From: Phylloscopus collybita
Lineage: Eukaryota > Chordata > Aves > Passeriformes > Phylloscopidae
Length of the DNA: 64,000 bases
Assembly (NCBI GenBank): GCA_027886175.1
Contig: JAJNNQ010000044.1
Coordinates: 62,001-126,000, forward strand
Reading direction: 5' to 3'
Shown here: piece after piece, positions 10,701 to 21,400 of the stretch
How the letters are laid out: every line of letters starts with the position of its first letter
How positions within the stretch are numbered: the first letter of the stretch is position 1
Translations under genes and position numbers: made by a program
The notes under the pieces: generated by a model
The model's input: only the letters and a program-made list of their open reading frames with translations
Databases searched by the model: none
What the model was told of the DNA's origin: nothing

Positions 10701-12486
10701 CTGGCCCTCGGCCTTGAGCAGGTCGTAGCCGGGGGTGCGGCCTAAGCGAGTCCCATACTCCTGCAGGAGGCTGATGGGCGTCTTCCCGGGGCTGGCGGCC
10801 ACCATCTGCTCCAGGCTGGGGACACCGGGACAGCGACAGGGCTGGCAGCGACCCCCGGGGGACACGGGGACACAGGGGACATAGGGACACGGGGACACAG
10901 GGACATGGGGACACGGGGACATGGGGACACGGGGACATGGGGACATGGGGACACGGGGACATGGGGGACATGGGGACACAGGGACACGGGGACACAGGGA
11001 CACGGGGACACGGGGGACATGGGGACACGGGGGACATGGGGACACGGGGACATGGGGACACGGGGACACGGGGACATGGGGACACAGGGACACAGGGACA
11101 CGGGGACACGGGGACACGGGGACAGGGGGACACGGGGACATGGGGACATGGGGACACGGGGACACGGGGACATGGGGACACAGGGACACGGGGACATGGG
11201 GACACAGGGACACGGACAGGGCTGGCAGTGACCCCCACGGGGACACAGGGACATGGGGACACGGGGGACATGGGGACACAGGGACATGGGGACACGGGGA
11301 CATGGGGACATGGGGACACGGGGACACAGGGACACGGGGACACAGGGACAGGGGGACACGGGGACATGGGGACACAGGGACACGGACAGGGCTGGCAGCG
11401 ACCCCCACGGGGACACAGGGACATGGGGACACAGGGACATGGGGACACGGGGACATGGGGACATGGGGACACGGGGACACAGGGACACGGGGGACACGGG
11501 GACAGGGGGACACGGCTGTCACCGACCCTGTGTCAGGGAGGACATGGCAACAGCGGTGGCACTGCCATGGGACACAGGGACAGGAGTGGCACCTGCTGCA
11601 GGCTGTCCCCAGGGCTCAGAGGGGACACAGGGGCACGGGTGGCAGTGCCACCGGGCACTAGGGTGTGATGGTGGGGGTGGCACCAAGGGGGGACATCACC
11701 ACATGGCACAGGGACACGGGGATGGGGTGGCAGTGCCACGGAGTGTGGGGACATGGGGTGGCAGCTGTGTGTAACGGGGGGACACGGGGACAGGGAGGGA
11801 ACCCCTGCGCTGTGTGGGGACAGGGGTGGCAGTGCCACACTGCACAGGGACACAGGGACAGAGGGACAGGGGTGGCAGTGCCACACTGCACAGGGACACA
11901 GGGACAGAGGGACAGGGGTGGCAGTGCCACACTGCACAGGGACACAGGGACACAGGGACAGGGGACGGGGGTGGCACTGCCACACTGCACAGGGACACAG
12001 GGACAGAGGGACAGGGGTGGCAGTGCCACACTGCACAGGGACACAGGGACAGGGGACAGGGGTGGCAGTGCCACACTGCACAGGGACACAGGGACAGAGG
12101 GACGGGGGTGGCAGTGCCACACTGCACAGGGACACGGGGACAGAGGGACAGGGGTGGCACGGCCACCTGGGGACATGAGTGGCACCGCCGGGGATACGGG
12201 CACAGGGATGCCACCGCCGCACGCACAGGGACAGCGCTGTCCCCCCTCCCCCGCCGCCACACGGGGCAACCCCGCGGCCCCCCCGCCCCCTCCCCCGCGC
12301 CCCGCGCCCAGGCCCGGCCTAGGCCGCCCCCTCCCCCTGCCCGCCGCCGCCGCGGCGCAGGGGGGCTGTGGCGGTGCCGGGGGAGCCCCGGGCGGTGCCG
12401 GGCGGTGCCGGGGGGCGCCGGGGGTGCCGGTACCTGGGGAAGGCGCCGCCGCTCCGCCGGGCCCCGCCCGCCCCCTCCTCGCTCAT
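7712..12486 (-). CDS. TARBP2: TARBP2 (TRBP), Dicer/RISC dsRNA-binding protein
   Basis: Cytoplasmic dsRNA-binding partner of Dicer in microRNA processing and RISC loading, and an inhibitor of PKR. Nine coding exons, listed in transcript order: 12434-12486, 10646-10815, 9923-10022, 9597-9680, 9424-9496, 8564-8681, 8347-8474, 7948-8137, 7712-7869. All phases join to 357 residues (human 366). dsRBD1 (about residues 18-90) contains [20 protein letters not shown] and [14 protein letters not shown] Pro/Ala-rich linker follows. dsRBD2 (about 150-225) contains [17 protein letters not shown] and [13 protein letters not shown]. The Dicer-binding type C dsRBD3 (about 270-345) contains [12 protein letters not shown] and SYLDI, and the protein ends [11 protein letters not shown]. 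The linker exon 9597-9680 is the least conserved. Introns hold several unrelated minisatellites. Start ATG at 12486 is followed by SEEG, as in human. Confidence 0.97.
8790..9180. repeat. 21-bp minisatellite with hairpin unit, TARBP2 intron
   Basis: About eighteen copies of 'ataaccggccccaaaacggg' plus one g. Variants replace aaaacgg by aaaatgg or ataacc by acaacc. Each unit contains cccc and gggg separated by about five bases, so units can fold into small hairpins. Lies in the intron between the exons at 9424 and 8681. Confidence 0.92.
10195..10490. repeat. Tandem repeat, 'ggtccccaggggggttttgg' unit, TARBP2 intron
   Basis: Seven to eight copies of a 32-46 bp unit. Two unit types alternate, one ending 'agtccctcagtgaa' and the other ending 'ggtccccctggtgcagggga', giving a higher-order pattern. 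Lies between TARBP2 coding exons 2 and 3. Confidence 0.88.
10860..11515. repeat. (ggacac/ggggacatg)n array, TARBP2 intron 1
   Basis: About 650 bp of 6-8 bp units of the form 'ggggaca' plus c, t or g. It is interrupted twice (about 11214-11235 and 11388-11410) by 'gggctggcagcgaccccc', a sequence also present next to exon 2 at 10837-10857. The spacing suggests duplication of a larger block. Confidence 0.92.
11815..12170. repeat. Tandem repeat, unit 42-60 bp with 'gtggcagtgccac', TARBP2 intron 1
   Basis: Seven copies of a unit consisting of '(ggga)cagaggacaggg'-type sequence followed by 'gtggcagtgccacactgcac'. The 'gtggca' and 'tgccac' halves are complementary, so each unit carries a short hairpin. 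Confidence 0.9.
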
Positions 12487-12700
12487 CCCCGCCGCTCCGG
12501 CCGCCGCCCGCGCCGCCAGGGGGCGCGCGGCATCACGGGAGCGCCGCGGGGCGCGGGGGCCTCTGGGAAGCGTAGTCCGCCCAGCGCGGCCTGCAGCGCG
12601 CGCAGCCGCCTCCGGCCTTCTGGAGAACTACGCTTCCCACAACCCTCCGCGCCAAGGGGAACGCGGGAGCGTGGAGGCGGCGGGAAGCGGGGTCACGTGG
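12487..12700. promoter_or_regulatory. TARBP2: TARBP2 CpG promoter with ZNF143-like inverted pair
   Basis: GC-rich region directly upstream of the TARBP2 start. It contains a perfect 13-bp inverted repeat: 'tgggaagcgtagt' at 12564-12576 and 'actacgcttccca' at 12627-12639. Each arm resembles the 'actacaattccca' core bound by ZNF143/STAF in many vertebrate promoters. Placement upstream of a housekeeping gene agrees with that role. Actual binding is inferred. Confidence 0.6.
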
Positions 12701-12749
12701 TGCTGGAGGCGGGGGAGGGGGGGTGTCCTGCCTCAGTTTCCCCCCGAGG

Positions 12750-13090
12750 GGGCTTAGGGGACAACGGGGACAACGGGGACAATGGGGACGATGGGGACAA
12801 CGGGGACGGGGCAGAGGTGGCACCGGTCAGGGGCAGCGCTGGGATCACACCGGGGCACTGGGCACGGAGGGATGCCCGTACTGGGAACGCTGGAATAAGA
12901 CTGGGAGCGCTGGGATCTGAGGGACACCCGTGCTGGGAGCACTGGGCTCGCACTGGGAGCACTGGGACGCCCATACTGGGAGCACTGGGATGGCACTGGG
13001 AGCACTGGGACGCCCATACTGGGAGCACTGGGATGGCACTGGGAGCACTGGGACGCCCATACTGGGAGCACTGGGATGGCACTGGTGCCC
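12750..13090. repeat. Two adjacent tandem arrays
   Basis: 12756-12806 is a 9-bp repeat of 'ggggacaac' type. 12885-13085 is a longer unit built from 'actgggagcactgggac', 'gcccat' and 'gggatggc', with three nearly identical 43-bp copies at 12960-13085. The word actgggagcactggg also appears near 22078, 22168 and 61420. Confidence 0.88.
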
Positions 13091-13129
13091 CGCTGCTGCT
13101 GCGGCCGGGCGGTCCCGGTGCCGGCGGGA

Positions 13130-13852
13130 TCACGGGGGCACCGGTGGGGCCGGTCCCGGTGCAGGTCCGGGACGGGGTCCCGCTGTCAGAGGGGTCCCGG
13201 TGCCAGTGCCGCTCTCTCCGGTACCGGGGGTGGTCCCGGTGCAGTATCGGGGGCCTGATGCAGAACCGGGGTCCCGGTGCGGGACCAGGCTGGTCCCGGT
13301 GCTGTGCCGGTCTCTCCCGGTGCCGAATCGGGATCCCGGTGTCGCTGAGGCCGACCCGGTGCCGGTCTCTCCGGTGCGGGGGCTCCCGGTGCCGGTCCCG
13401 GTGTGGTATCGGGGTCCCGGTGCGGTATCGGGCGGGTGCCCGGTGCCGGTCTGTCCCGGTGCCGGGGGAGGGGTCCCGGTGCGGATCTGGGTCCCGGTGC
13501 GGATCTGGGTCCCGGCCCCGGTCTCTCCGGTGCGGGGGTCCCCGGTGCGGTACCGGGGTTCCGGTGCGGTACCGGGGGGGTCGCGGTGCAGCATCGGGGT
13601 CCCGGCGCGCTGCCGGGGGCGCTCCCGGTGCCCGTGCCGGTCTCTCCGGTGCGCGGGGCGGGGCCGGGGCGGGGCCGTTCCCGTCGGGCGGGGCCGTTCT
13701 CGCCGCTCGCCCCGACCGCGGCCCCGGCCCCGGTACCGGCCCCGCCCGCCGGGCCCAGCCCCACCAGCACCGGCACCGCCGGGACCCCCCCGGCACCGGG
13801 ACCCCCCCGGCATCACCCGCATCCCCGGGCGAGGGGCCCGGAGCCCCCCCAG
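13130..13852 (+). promoter_or_regulatory. MAP3K12: Candidate MAP3K12 promoter and noncoding first exon
   Basis: A degenerate 'cccggtgccggtctctcc' repeat (13130-13650) leads into several GC boxes (ggggcggggcc type, 13655-13693). A consensus donor follows at 13853 (cccccag then gtaccgg). The MAP3K12 start codon sits 8 bp inside an exon whose acceptor is at 15409-15410, so an upstream noncoding exon must exist, and this donor is the best candidate I see. Inference only. Confidence 0.35.
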
Positions 13853-14184
13853 GTACCGGCACCGGGAGGCGGGGGAGGGGGGGAGGGCGGGGGCAGGACC
13901 GGGGATGCGCCGGGATGGGGGGGGGGCAGCGGGGATGCGGCGGGGCCGGGGGGGGCTCAGGGCCCCCCCCCCCACCTCCGGGACCCCCCCAGGCCCCGGG
14001 GGGGCCGCGCCCGCCCCTCCCCCCTCGGGCTCGGGGTCCCGCGGGGGGGCCGAGGGGGGAGGGGACGCGCGCGGCCTCTCGCACACGCGCGTGCACGCGC
14101 GTGAACCTCCGCTCCCCCCCGCCCCCCCCCCCCGCAGCCGTGCCCGCGCCCCGTGCACGCGCTCGTGACCTCTTTCACGCGCGC

Positions 14185-14290
14185 GTGCACACGGCGGCAG
14201 GTGCGTGTGCGCGTGTCCGTGTGTCCGCGCGCGTGTCCGTGTGTCCGCGCGCGTGTCCGTGTGTCCCCCCCGTGTGTGCGACATCCCCCC
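14185..14290. repeat. Alternating purine-pyrimidine tract with 20-bp repeat
   Basis: Repeats of 'gtgtccgtgtgtccgcgcgc' flanked by further gcgcgtgcac-type sequence (14080-14290). Long alternating G-C/G-T steps are typical Z-DNA-forming sequence. Confidence 0.8.
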
Positions 14291-14528
14291 CCCCGCACGC
14301 GCTGCCCCTCCCGTGGGTCCGGACCCCCCCGGCACACGCGCGTGCCCCCTCCCCCTCCCTCCGCACCCCCCTGCCCCCCCCCCCCACTCCGTCCCCCGCC
14401 CCCTCCCCATGTCGCGACAGGGCGCCGTGTCCCGACATGACGCGCCGGCGGGGGCGCTGTTTCGCCCTCGCTCCCCTCCTCCCACACTGCGCTGTCGCGA
14501 CACGGGGCCGGCGCTGTCGCATGTCGCA

Positions 14529-14557
14529 GATGACACACACACACACACACACACCCC
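14529..14557. repeat. (ca)n microsatellite
   Basis: About twelve ca dinucleotides followed by a C run, in the TARBP2-MAP3K12 spacer. Confidence 0.95.
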
Positions 14558-14659
14558 CCCCCCCGCTTTGTCCCGAGCCCCCCCGGGGCGCTGCTCCCCC
14601 GCTCCTGCCTCAGTTTCCCCGGGGGTGGGGAGGGGGGGAGGCCCCATCCCTTACCGGGA

Positions 14660-14764
14660 TGACGTCACCGTGTGACGTGATGTCACCACGGGGGGACACA
14701 CGCGACACCTGGAGGGGCGGGTCGTGTCCCCCCTCCCCCGCGGGTCCCTCGAGGTGACGTTCAG
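14660..14764. promoter_or_regulatory. Cluster of CRE-like sites upstream of MAP3K12
   Basis: A full palindromic CRE, tgacgtca, at 14660-14667 is followed by tgacgtga at 14673-14680 and gtgacgtt at about 14754. A palindromic gatgacatcatc lies at 14812-14823. Such sites bind CREB/ATF family proteins. Functional assignment to MAP3K12 is inferred from position about 0.7 kb upstream of the coding exon. Confidence 0.5.
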
Positions 14765-14835
14765 CCCCTCCCCCGCCACCCCCGTGACTCAACCCCCCCC
14801 CCAATTTTAGTGATGACATCATCGCCGGGCGCGCT

Positions 14836-14849
14836 GTTGCCATGGCAAC
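14836..14849. promoter_or_regulatory. Perfect RFX X-box palindrome
   Basis: gttgccatggcaac, a perfect 14-bp palindrome matching the RFX-family consensus (two GTTGCC-type half-sites with no spacer). It lies in the CpG-rich spacer between TARBP2 and MAP3K12. Confidence 0.65.
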
Positions 14850-15104
14850 AATCCCCCGCCCCGGGGACCCCTCGTGCCTCAGTTTACCCGGAGGCGTTTG
14901 CGCGTGGCCGGCGGTGACCTGGCGCGCGCGCTCGCGGGCACTTTGGGGGGCACACGGGGGCGGGGGAGGAGGGGGCGAGTGTGCGAGGGGGGCACACGCG
15001 CGTACAAAGGGGCCACAGGCGAGTTTGGGGCTGCCTGTGGGGACTGCGGGGCCTCACACGCGTGTGAAGGGGCTCAACCCCGCGCCCCGGGGCGCCGGGG
15101 CTGC

Positions 15105-15395
15105 TGCAGGGCTGACCCCGATCCCGGGGGTCTCGGGCTGACCCCGATCCCGGGGGTCCCGGGGCTGACCCCGATCCCGGAGGTCTCGGGCTGACCCCGA
15201 GCGGGGGTCTCGGGCTCACTCCGATCCCGGGGGTCCCGGGCTGACCCCGATTCCGGGGGTCCCAGGCTCACCCTGAGTGGGGGTCCCAGGCTCACCCCGA
15301 GCGGGGGTCCCGGGCTCACTCCGATCCCGGGGGTCCCGGGGCTGACCCCGATCCCGGGGGTCCCGCCCTGACCCCGAGCCGGGGGTCCCAGCCCC
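15105..15395. repeat. Minisatellite, 'ctgaccccgatcccgggggt' unit
   Basis: About ten copies of a 26-27 bp unit, with subtypes differing in gatcccggg versus gagcggg. It ends directly before the acceptor of the MAP3K12 first coding exon. Confidence 0.9.
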
Positions 15396-15418
15396 GCTGA
15401 CCGCCCGCAGCTCCGGCC

Positions 15419-18400
15419 ATGGCCTGCCTGCACGAGACCCGCACTCCGTCGCCGTCGCTGGCGCTGCCGTCGGACGGGACCCCCGAGCAGGAGCTGACCC
15501 CCACCCAGTGCGTGCTGCGCGATGTCCTGCCCGCCCCCAGCGCGCCCCCCGAGGCCTGGCCCCGCCGGGGGGGGCCCCGGCCCCCCGAGCTGGGCCCCGA
15601 GGCGGCGGGGCCGCTGGCGGCCGATGCCGCCCACCTGCGCTGCCAGGCCGGGGGGGGGTTCCTGGAGGGGCTCTTCGGGTGCCTGAAGCCCGTGTGGACC
15701 ATGATCGGCAAAGCCTACGCCGCCGAGCACAAACACCCCCCCGAGGGTGAGCCCGGGGCAGAGAGGGGCTGAGGGGGCAGGAATGGGGTGCTGGGGTAAG
15801 GGGGGGGCTCAGGGGTCAAAAACGGGGTAAAGGGGGGGTGAGGGGTAAAGAGGGTTCGGAGAGGGGTCCAAAGGAGGGTCCAAGGGGGTAAAGGATGGGG
15901 TGAGAAGGAGCAAGGAGAAGAAAAGAGGGGTGAAGGGCAGAGGAGGGAGTGAAGGGTGGAAAGGAGGGTCCAGGGGGGCAAAGGAGGAGGCAAGGGGGCA
16001 AAAGAGGTGGTGAGGGAGGCAAAGGAGGGGTCTGGGGGTGTTGGTGCCGTGGCTGGGGGTCTGGGGGTGGGTGCCATGCCCGTGGGTGCCCGCAGACCCC
16101 TGGGAGGTGCCGTTCGAGGAGATCCTGGACCTGCAGTGGGTGGGCAGCGGGGCGCAGGGCGCCGTGTTCCTGGGCCGCTTCCACGGCGAGGAGGTGGCTG
16201 TGAAGAAGGTGCGGGACCTCAAGGAGACCGACATCAAACACCTGCGCAAGCTCAAGCACCCCAACATCATCACCTTCAAGTGAGCGGGGGGCTGCCAGCA
16301 CCGCCGGGGGCGTGGGGACACCGCGGGCATGGGGACACCACGGGCATGGGGACACCATGAGCATGGGGCCTGGGCATGGCATGGGGAGTGGAGCATGCTG
16401 GAATGTGGACACAGCATGGACATGGAATGGGCATGGAAGGGCATGGAATGGACACAGCATGGACATGGAATGGGCATGGAACGGGCACAGCATGGACATG
16501 GAATGGGCATGGCATGGACATGGAATGGCATGGAATGGGCATGGAATCGACACGGCATGGACATGGAATGGGCATGGAACGGGCACAGCATGGACATGGA
16601 ATGGGCATGGCATGGACACAGCATGGACACAGCATGGACACAGCATGGACATGGAATGGCCATGGAATGGACACAGCATGGACATGGAGTGGACACGGCA
16701 TGGACGTGGCATGGACACAGCTGGGACGTGGCTCTGGCACAGCCACAGAGGTCATGGACACACCATGGGCACCCCCAGCACGGCATGGACTGAGGCGGGC
16801 AGGACACGGCGAGGGCTCCGGGCAGCCTGCTGGGGTGGCCCCGGTGGCGCGGGGGCCCCGGCGGGCGCTGAGGTGCCGCTGTGCCCGCAGGGGCGTGTGC
16901 ACCCAGGCCCCCTGTTACTGCATCATCATGGAGTTCTGCGCCCAGGGGCAGCTCTACGAGGTGCTGCGCGCCGGCCGCAAGGTCACCCCCTCCCTGCTGG
17001 TCGACTGGTCCATGGGCATCGCCGGCGGCATGAACTACCTGCACCTGCACAAGATCATCCACCGGGACCTCAAGTCGCCCAAGTGAGCCGGGCACGGGGC
17101 TCGGGGCGCCCCTGGGTGCCCCCGGGCGTGGGGATCTGCATGGAGTGGGTGCATGAGCACAGCGGGGCCGCGCCGGGACAGTGCTGTGCCCGTGGTGGTG
17201 CCGTGTCCCTCCTGGTGCTGTGCCCGTGGTGGTGCCTGTCCCTCGGTTGTGTGACCGTGGCAGTGCCACTCCTGGTGGCTTCGTGCCTGTGGCAGTGCCG
17301 TGCCCATGGCGGTGGCCAAGCCATGCCCGTGGTGGTGGTGTCCCCTCATCAGGACCACGCTGATGGCACTGCATGTCCATGGCGGGGCCACATCCGTGGT
17401 GGTGTCCCATGTTGGTCCCGTGTCCATGTTGGAGCCATCCCCACTCTGGCGGTGTCCCATAGCAGTGCCATGTCCACACTGGCATTGTCCTGTGTAATTG
17501 GTGTCCCACGCCAGTGCCGTGTCTATGCCAGCGCTGTCCCTGCCCTGTCTGTGTCAGTGTTGTCCCACATTGGTGCCCTGTCCATGTCGGTGCCCTGTCC
17601 GTGCCAGCGCTGTCCCTGCCCTGTCTGTGTCAGTGTTGACCCACATTGGTGCCCTGTCCATGTCGGTGCCCTGTCCGTGTTGGTGCCCTGTCGGTGCCAG
17701 CGCTGTCCCTGCCCTGCCCCTGTCACCGCGCCGTGACCCGGTGCTGCCAGCAGCATTTGCATGCCCGCGGCGGTGCCGTGCCTGTGCCGTTGGTGTCATT
17801 GGCGTGGCGCTGAGCGCGTGTCCCCAGCATGCTCATCACCTATGACGACGTGGTGAAGATCTCGGACTTCGGCACCTCCAAGGAACTCATCGACAAGAGC
17901 ACCAAGATGTCCTTTGCCGGCACCGTGGCCTGGATGGCCCCCGAGGTCATCCGCAACGAGCCTGTCTCCGAGAAGGTGGACATCTGGTGAGGCTGCGGGG
18001 ACGCTGGGGACACTGGGGACACTGGGCAGCTGTGGTGGCACTGGGGACACAGCAACAGCAGGTGGTGGGGACAGGAGACGTCGTGGGGACACCAAGGACA
18101 CGGGGACCAGAGATCGGGGCACTGGGAATGACATTGCAGGGCCAGGCGACATCAGGGACTGCGGGAGCAGGGGACACTGGGGACACCAGAGTGGGCAGCG
18201 GTGAGGGGATGGCAGGAGGCCGCTGTGGGTGACGGGGGCCGTGGGTGCCCACAGGTCCTTTGGGGTGGTGCTGTGGGAGCTGCTGACAGGCGAGATCCCC
18301 TACAAGGACGTGGACTCATCGGCCATAATCTGGGGCGTGGGCAGCAACAGCCTCCACCTGCCCGTCCCCTCCAGCTGCCCCGATGGCTTCAAGGTGCTGC

Positions 18401-21400
18401 TGCGCCAGTGCTGGTGAGTGCACTGGGGACACCCCGAGGGACACCCTGGGGACGCTGTGTGGCACCCGTGGCATGGGGGAGCCCACCACAGACAGGGCCA
18501 TGGGGCCAGCATGAGGGACCTGCCCCCATGGGCAGGGCAGGGGGAGACCCCTGGTTGTAGCGGTGCCCCCCATGTGTCCTGTGCACCCTTCTCTGCCCCC
18601 AAAACCTTCAGGACCCCCAGAACCCCCCTGAGACCTCCCAGAGCCCTCCAGCACTCCCAGGACTCCCCCAGTCCCCCCAGCCCCGCTCAGGGCCGTGTCC
18701 TTCCCCCAGGAACAGCAAACCCCGGAACCGGCCGTCCTTCCGCCAGATCCTGCTGCACCTCGACATCGCCTCGGCCGACGTCCTCTCCACCCCGCAGGAG
18801 ACCTACTTCAAGTCCCAGGTACCCAGACCCCGGCAGCCCAGGGCCCGTTTTCCCAGCCCCAGCAGGCAGTGCCCGCAGCGTCCGGTGCCGCCGGCGTGGC
18901 CGGAGCCCGGCGGCGGTGGCAGCGCTGTCCCTGTGCCGCAGGCCGAGTGGCGGGAGGAGGTGAAGCTGCACTTCGAGAAGATCAAGTCGGAGGGGACGTG
19001 TCTGCACCGGCTGGAGGAGGAGCTGATCAACCGCCGGCGCGAGGAGCTGCGGTGGGGCCGCGCTGGGGCACCGGGGGCAGCGGGAAGGGACCGGGGGGCA
19101 CCAGGGGGGCAGGGGGCACAGGGGGGCTGTGGGTCACTATCCCTGGTGTGGGGCCCATCCCCGTCCCCTGGCGGGCCCGTGAGTGTCCCCGGGCTCCGTG
19201 TTCTGACGCCGCGCGTGTCCCCGGCGCCAGGCACGCGCTGGACATCCGGGAGCACTACGAGCGGAAACTGGAGCGCGCCAACAACCTCTACATGGAGCTG
19301 AGCGCTCTCATGCTGCAGCTGGAGCTCAAGGAGAAGGAGCTGCTCAGGTGGGTGGCAGCACCCCCAAATAACAACCCCCAAATAACAACCCCCAAAATAC
19401 ACCCCCAAATGACACCCCCAAACGGCACCCCCTGTGCCCATCCCGTGGTCACTCCCTGGCCATGGCCAGCCCTTTGTCCACCCCATGGTTTTCCCTTGCC
19501 CCGTGGCCGCTCCCCCCGGCCGTGGCCCCTCCCCGGGCCCGCGGGGGTGCCCACGCGTGGCCCGTGGCAGGCGGGAGCAGGCGCTGGAGAAGCGCTACCC
19601 CGGGCTCTTCAAGCCGCGGGTGCCGCGGGGGCTCCTGCACGGCAACGCCGTCGAGACCCTCATCAAGAAACGCAACGTCCCCCAGAAGCTGTCGCCCCAC
19701 GGCAAGCGGTGAGCAGGGGGGGCTGGGATCCCTCCCGGGGGGGGCACCTCGGGGCGTTCGGGGAGAGGTGGGGGAAGATGGGGGTGCTGGGGATTTGGGT
19801 TGTGGGGGCACAGATGTGTGGGTCCAGCAGGGTGGGGGGCTCTGGGGACCTGGATGTGGGGTCGTTTGGGGGACTGGGAGGACTGCATTCTTTGGGCTGG
19901 GGGTGTCTGGGCTCCTTGGGGTGGGGGGAGATGCTCAGGGTGTGCAGATGTTTGGGGGGTCTCAATTTGGGGTCGTCTGGGGGGCTGGGGGTGTCTGGGT
20001 TCGTGAAGGAGGAATGCTCCGGGTCTGCAGGTGCTTGGGGACCTCGGAATGGGGCTCTGGGGTCCTTTGGGGGAGCTCCGGGGCTGCGGGTGCTGTCGGG
20101 ACGGGGGTTCTTTGGGGCCGTGGGTGTCCCGGGGGTCCCGGTGCCCGGATCCCACCCACAGCCCCTCCCCGTGTCCCTCCCCGTGCCCAGCCCCGACATC
20201 CTGAAGCCGGAGGTGCTGCTGCCCAAGCTGGACGCGGCCATGGCGCAGGTGGCCCTGCCCGGGTGTCCCAAGGGCCCCCCGTCCCCCGGGCGCAGCCGCC
20301 GAGCCAAGGGCCGCCACCGCAAAGCGGGGCCCCGGGGGGGCTGCGGGGAGCCGGGACCCGAGGCCGGAACCCCCCGGGGTCCCCCCGCCACCGCCGCCAG
20401 CCCCGACATCCTCGGGGGCACCCTGGAGGCCGCGGGTGCCCCCTCGGCCACGGTACCTGATGTGGGACCGGAGGGGGCGACGGGCACCCAAGGGTCCCCC
20501 CCGCCGCAGCCCCCCACTCCCGGGGAGCCTGAACGGGAGAGCGGGGCCGGCCGCGGGGGGAAAGGGGGGGCCGGGCAGCACCTCACCCCCGCGGCTCTGC
20601 TGTACCGGGCGGCCGTCACCCGCGGGCAGGTGAGACCCCCGGAGCCCCGCGTCCCTTTGGGGGGGGGGGCGAGGACACGGGGGGAGACCCCGGGGCCATC
20701 CCGGCAGTGGGAGGGGGGATGTGGAGGGGGCGTCAGGACTCGCGGGGCCCTCGCGGGGTGGGGGGCGGGTCAGGACCGAGGGTCCATCCCGAGGGGCATC
20801 AGGAGGCCCCCAACACCCCCGTCCCTGTGCCCCCAGAAACGGGGGGTCTCGTCGGAGGAGGAGGAGGGTGAAGTGGACAGCGAGGTGGAGCTGCCTCTGC
20901 GGCAGAGGTGGGTGCTGACCCCCCCTACGGGCGCCTGGGGCCACCTGGGAGGGGCCCGGGGGTGCCTGGACCCCCGTGTCCTCACCCCGTGGCCCCCTCG
21001 CCCCCTCCCCAGGTGGCCCCCGGGGATGAGCAAGCGCCAGTCGCTGTCGACCTTCAGCTCGGAGAACTTCTCGGACGGGGACGGCGACGAGGGCCACACC
21101 AGCGAGCCCTCGCACAGCGCCACGCCCGACGTGGGCAGCACCAACACGGACGAGCGTCCCGATGACCGCTCCGAGGACCTGCTGTCCCAGGGCTCCGAGA
21201 TCCCGCTGGATGCGGCCCCCCCCGAGGGGCCCGGCCGCCGGCACGGGGGGCTCAGCCCCACCAAGGTGATGCCCCCACCCAGGGGCAGCCCCTGGATCGG
21301 TCCCCATGGGCTGGGGGGGTCCCTGAGCCCCCAGGTGGGGCCGGCAAAGGGAGGGGGTCCCAGGAATGGTCCCCATGGGCTGGGGGGGGGGGTCCCTGAG

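Noticed and set aside
11665..14757. Very long plus-strand open frame (about 1030 codons)
   Set aside because: It runs through two minisatellites, antisense TARBP2 exon 1 and a CpG island. It has low-complexity composition and no family resemblance. Stop codons are simply rare in such GC-rich repeats.
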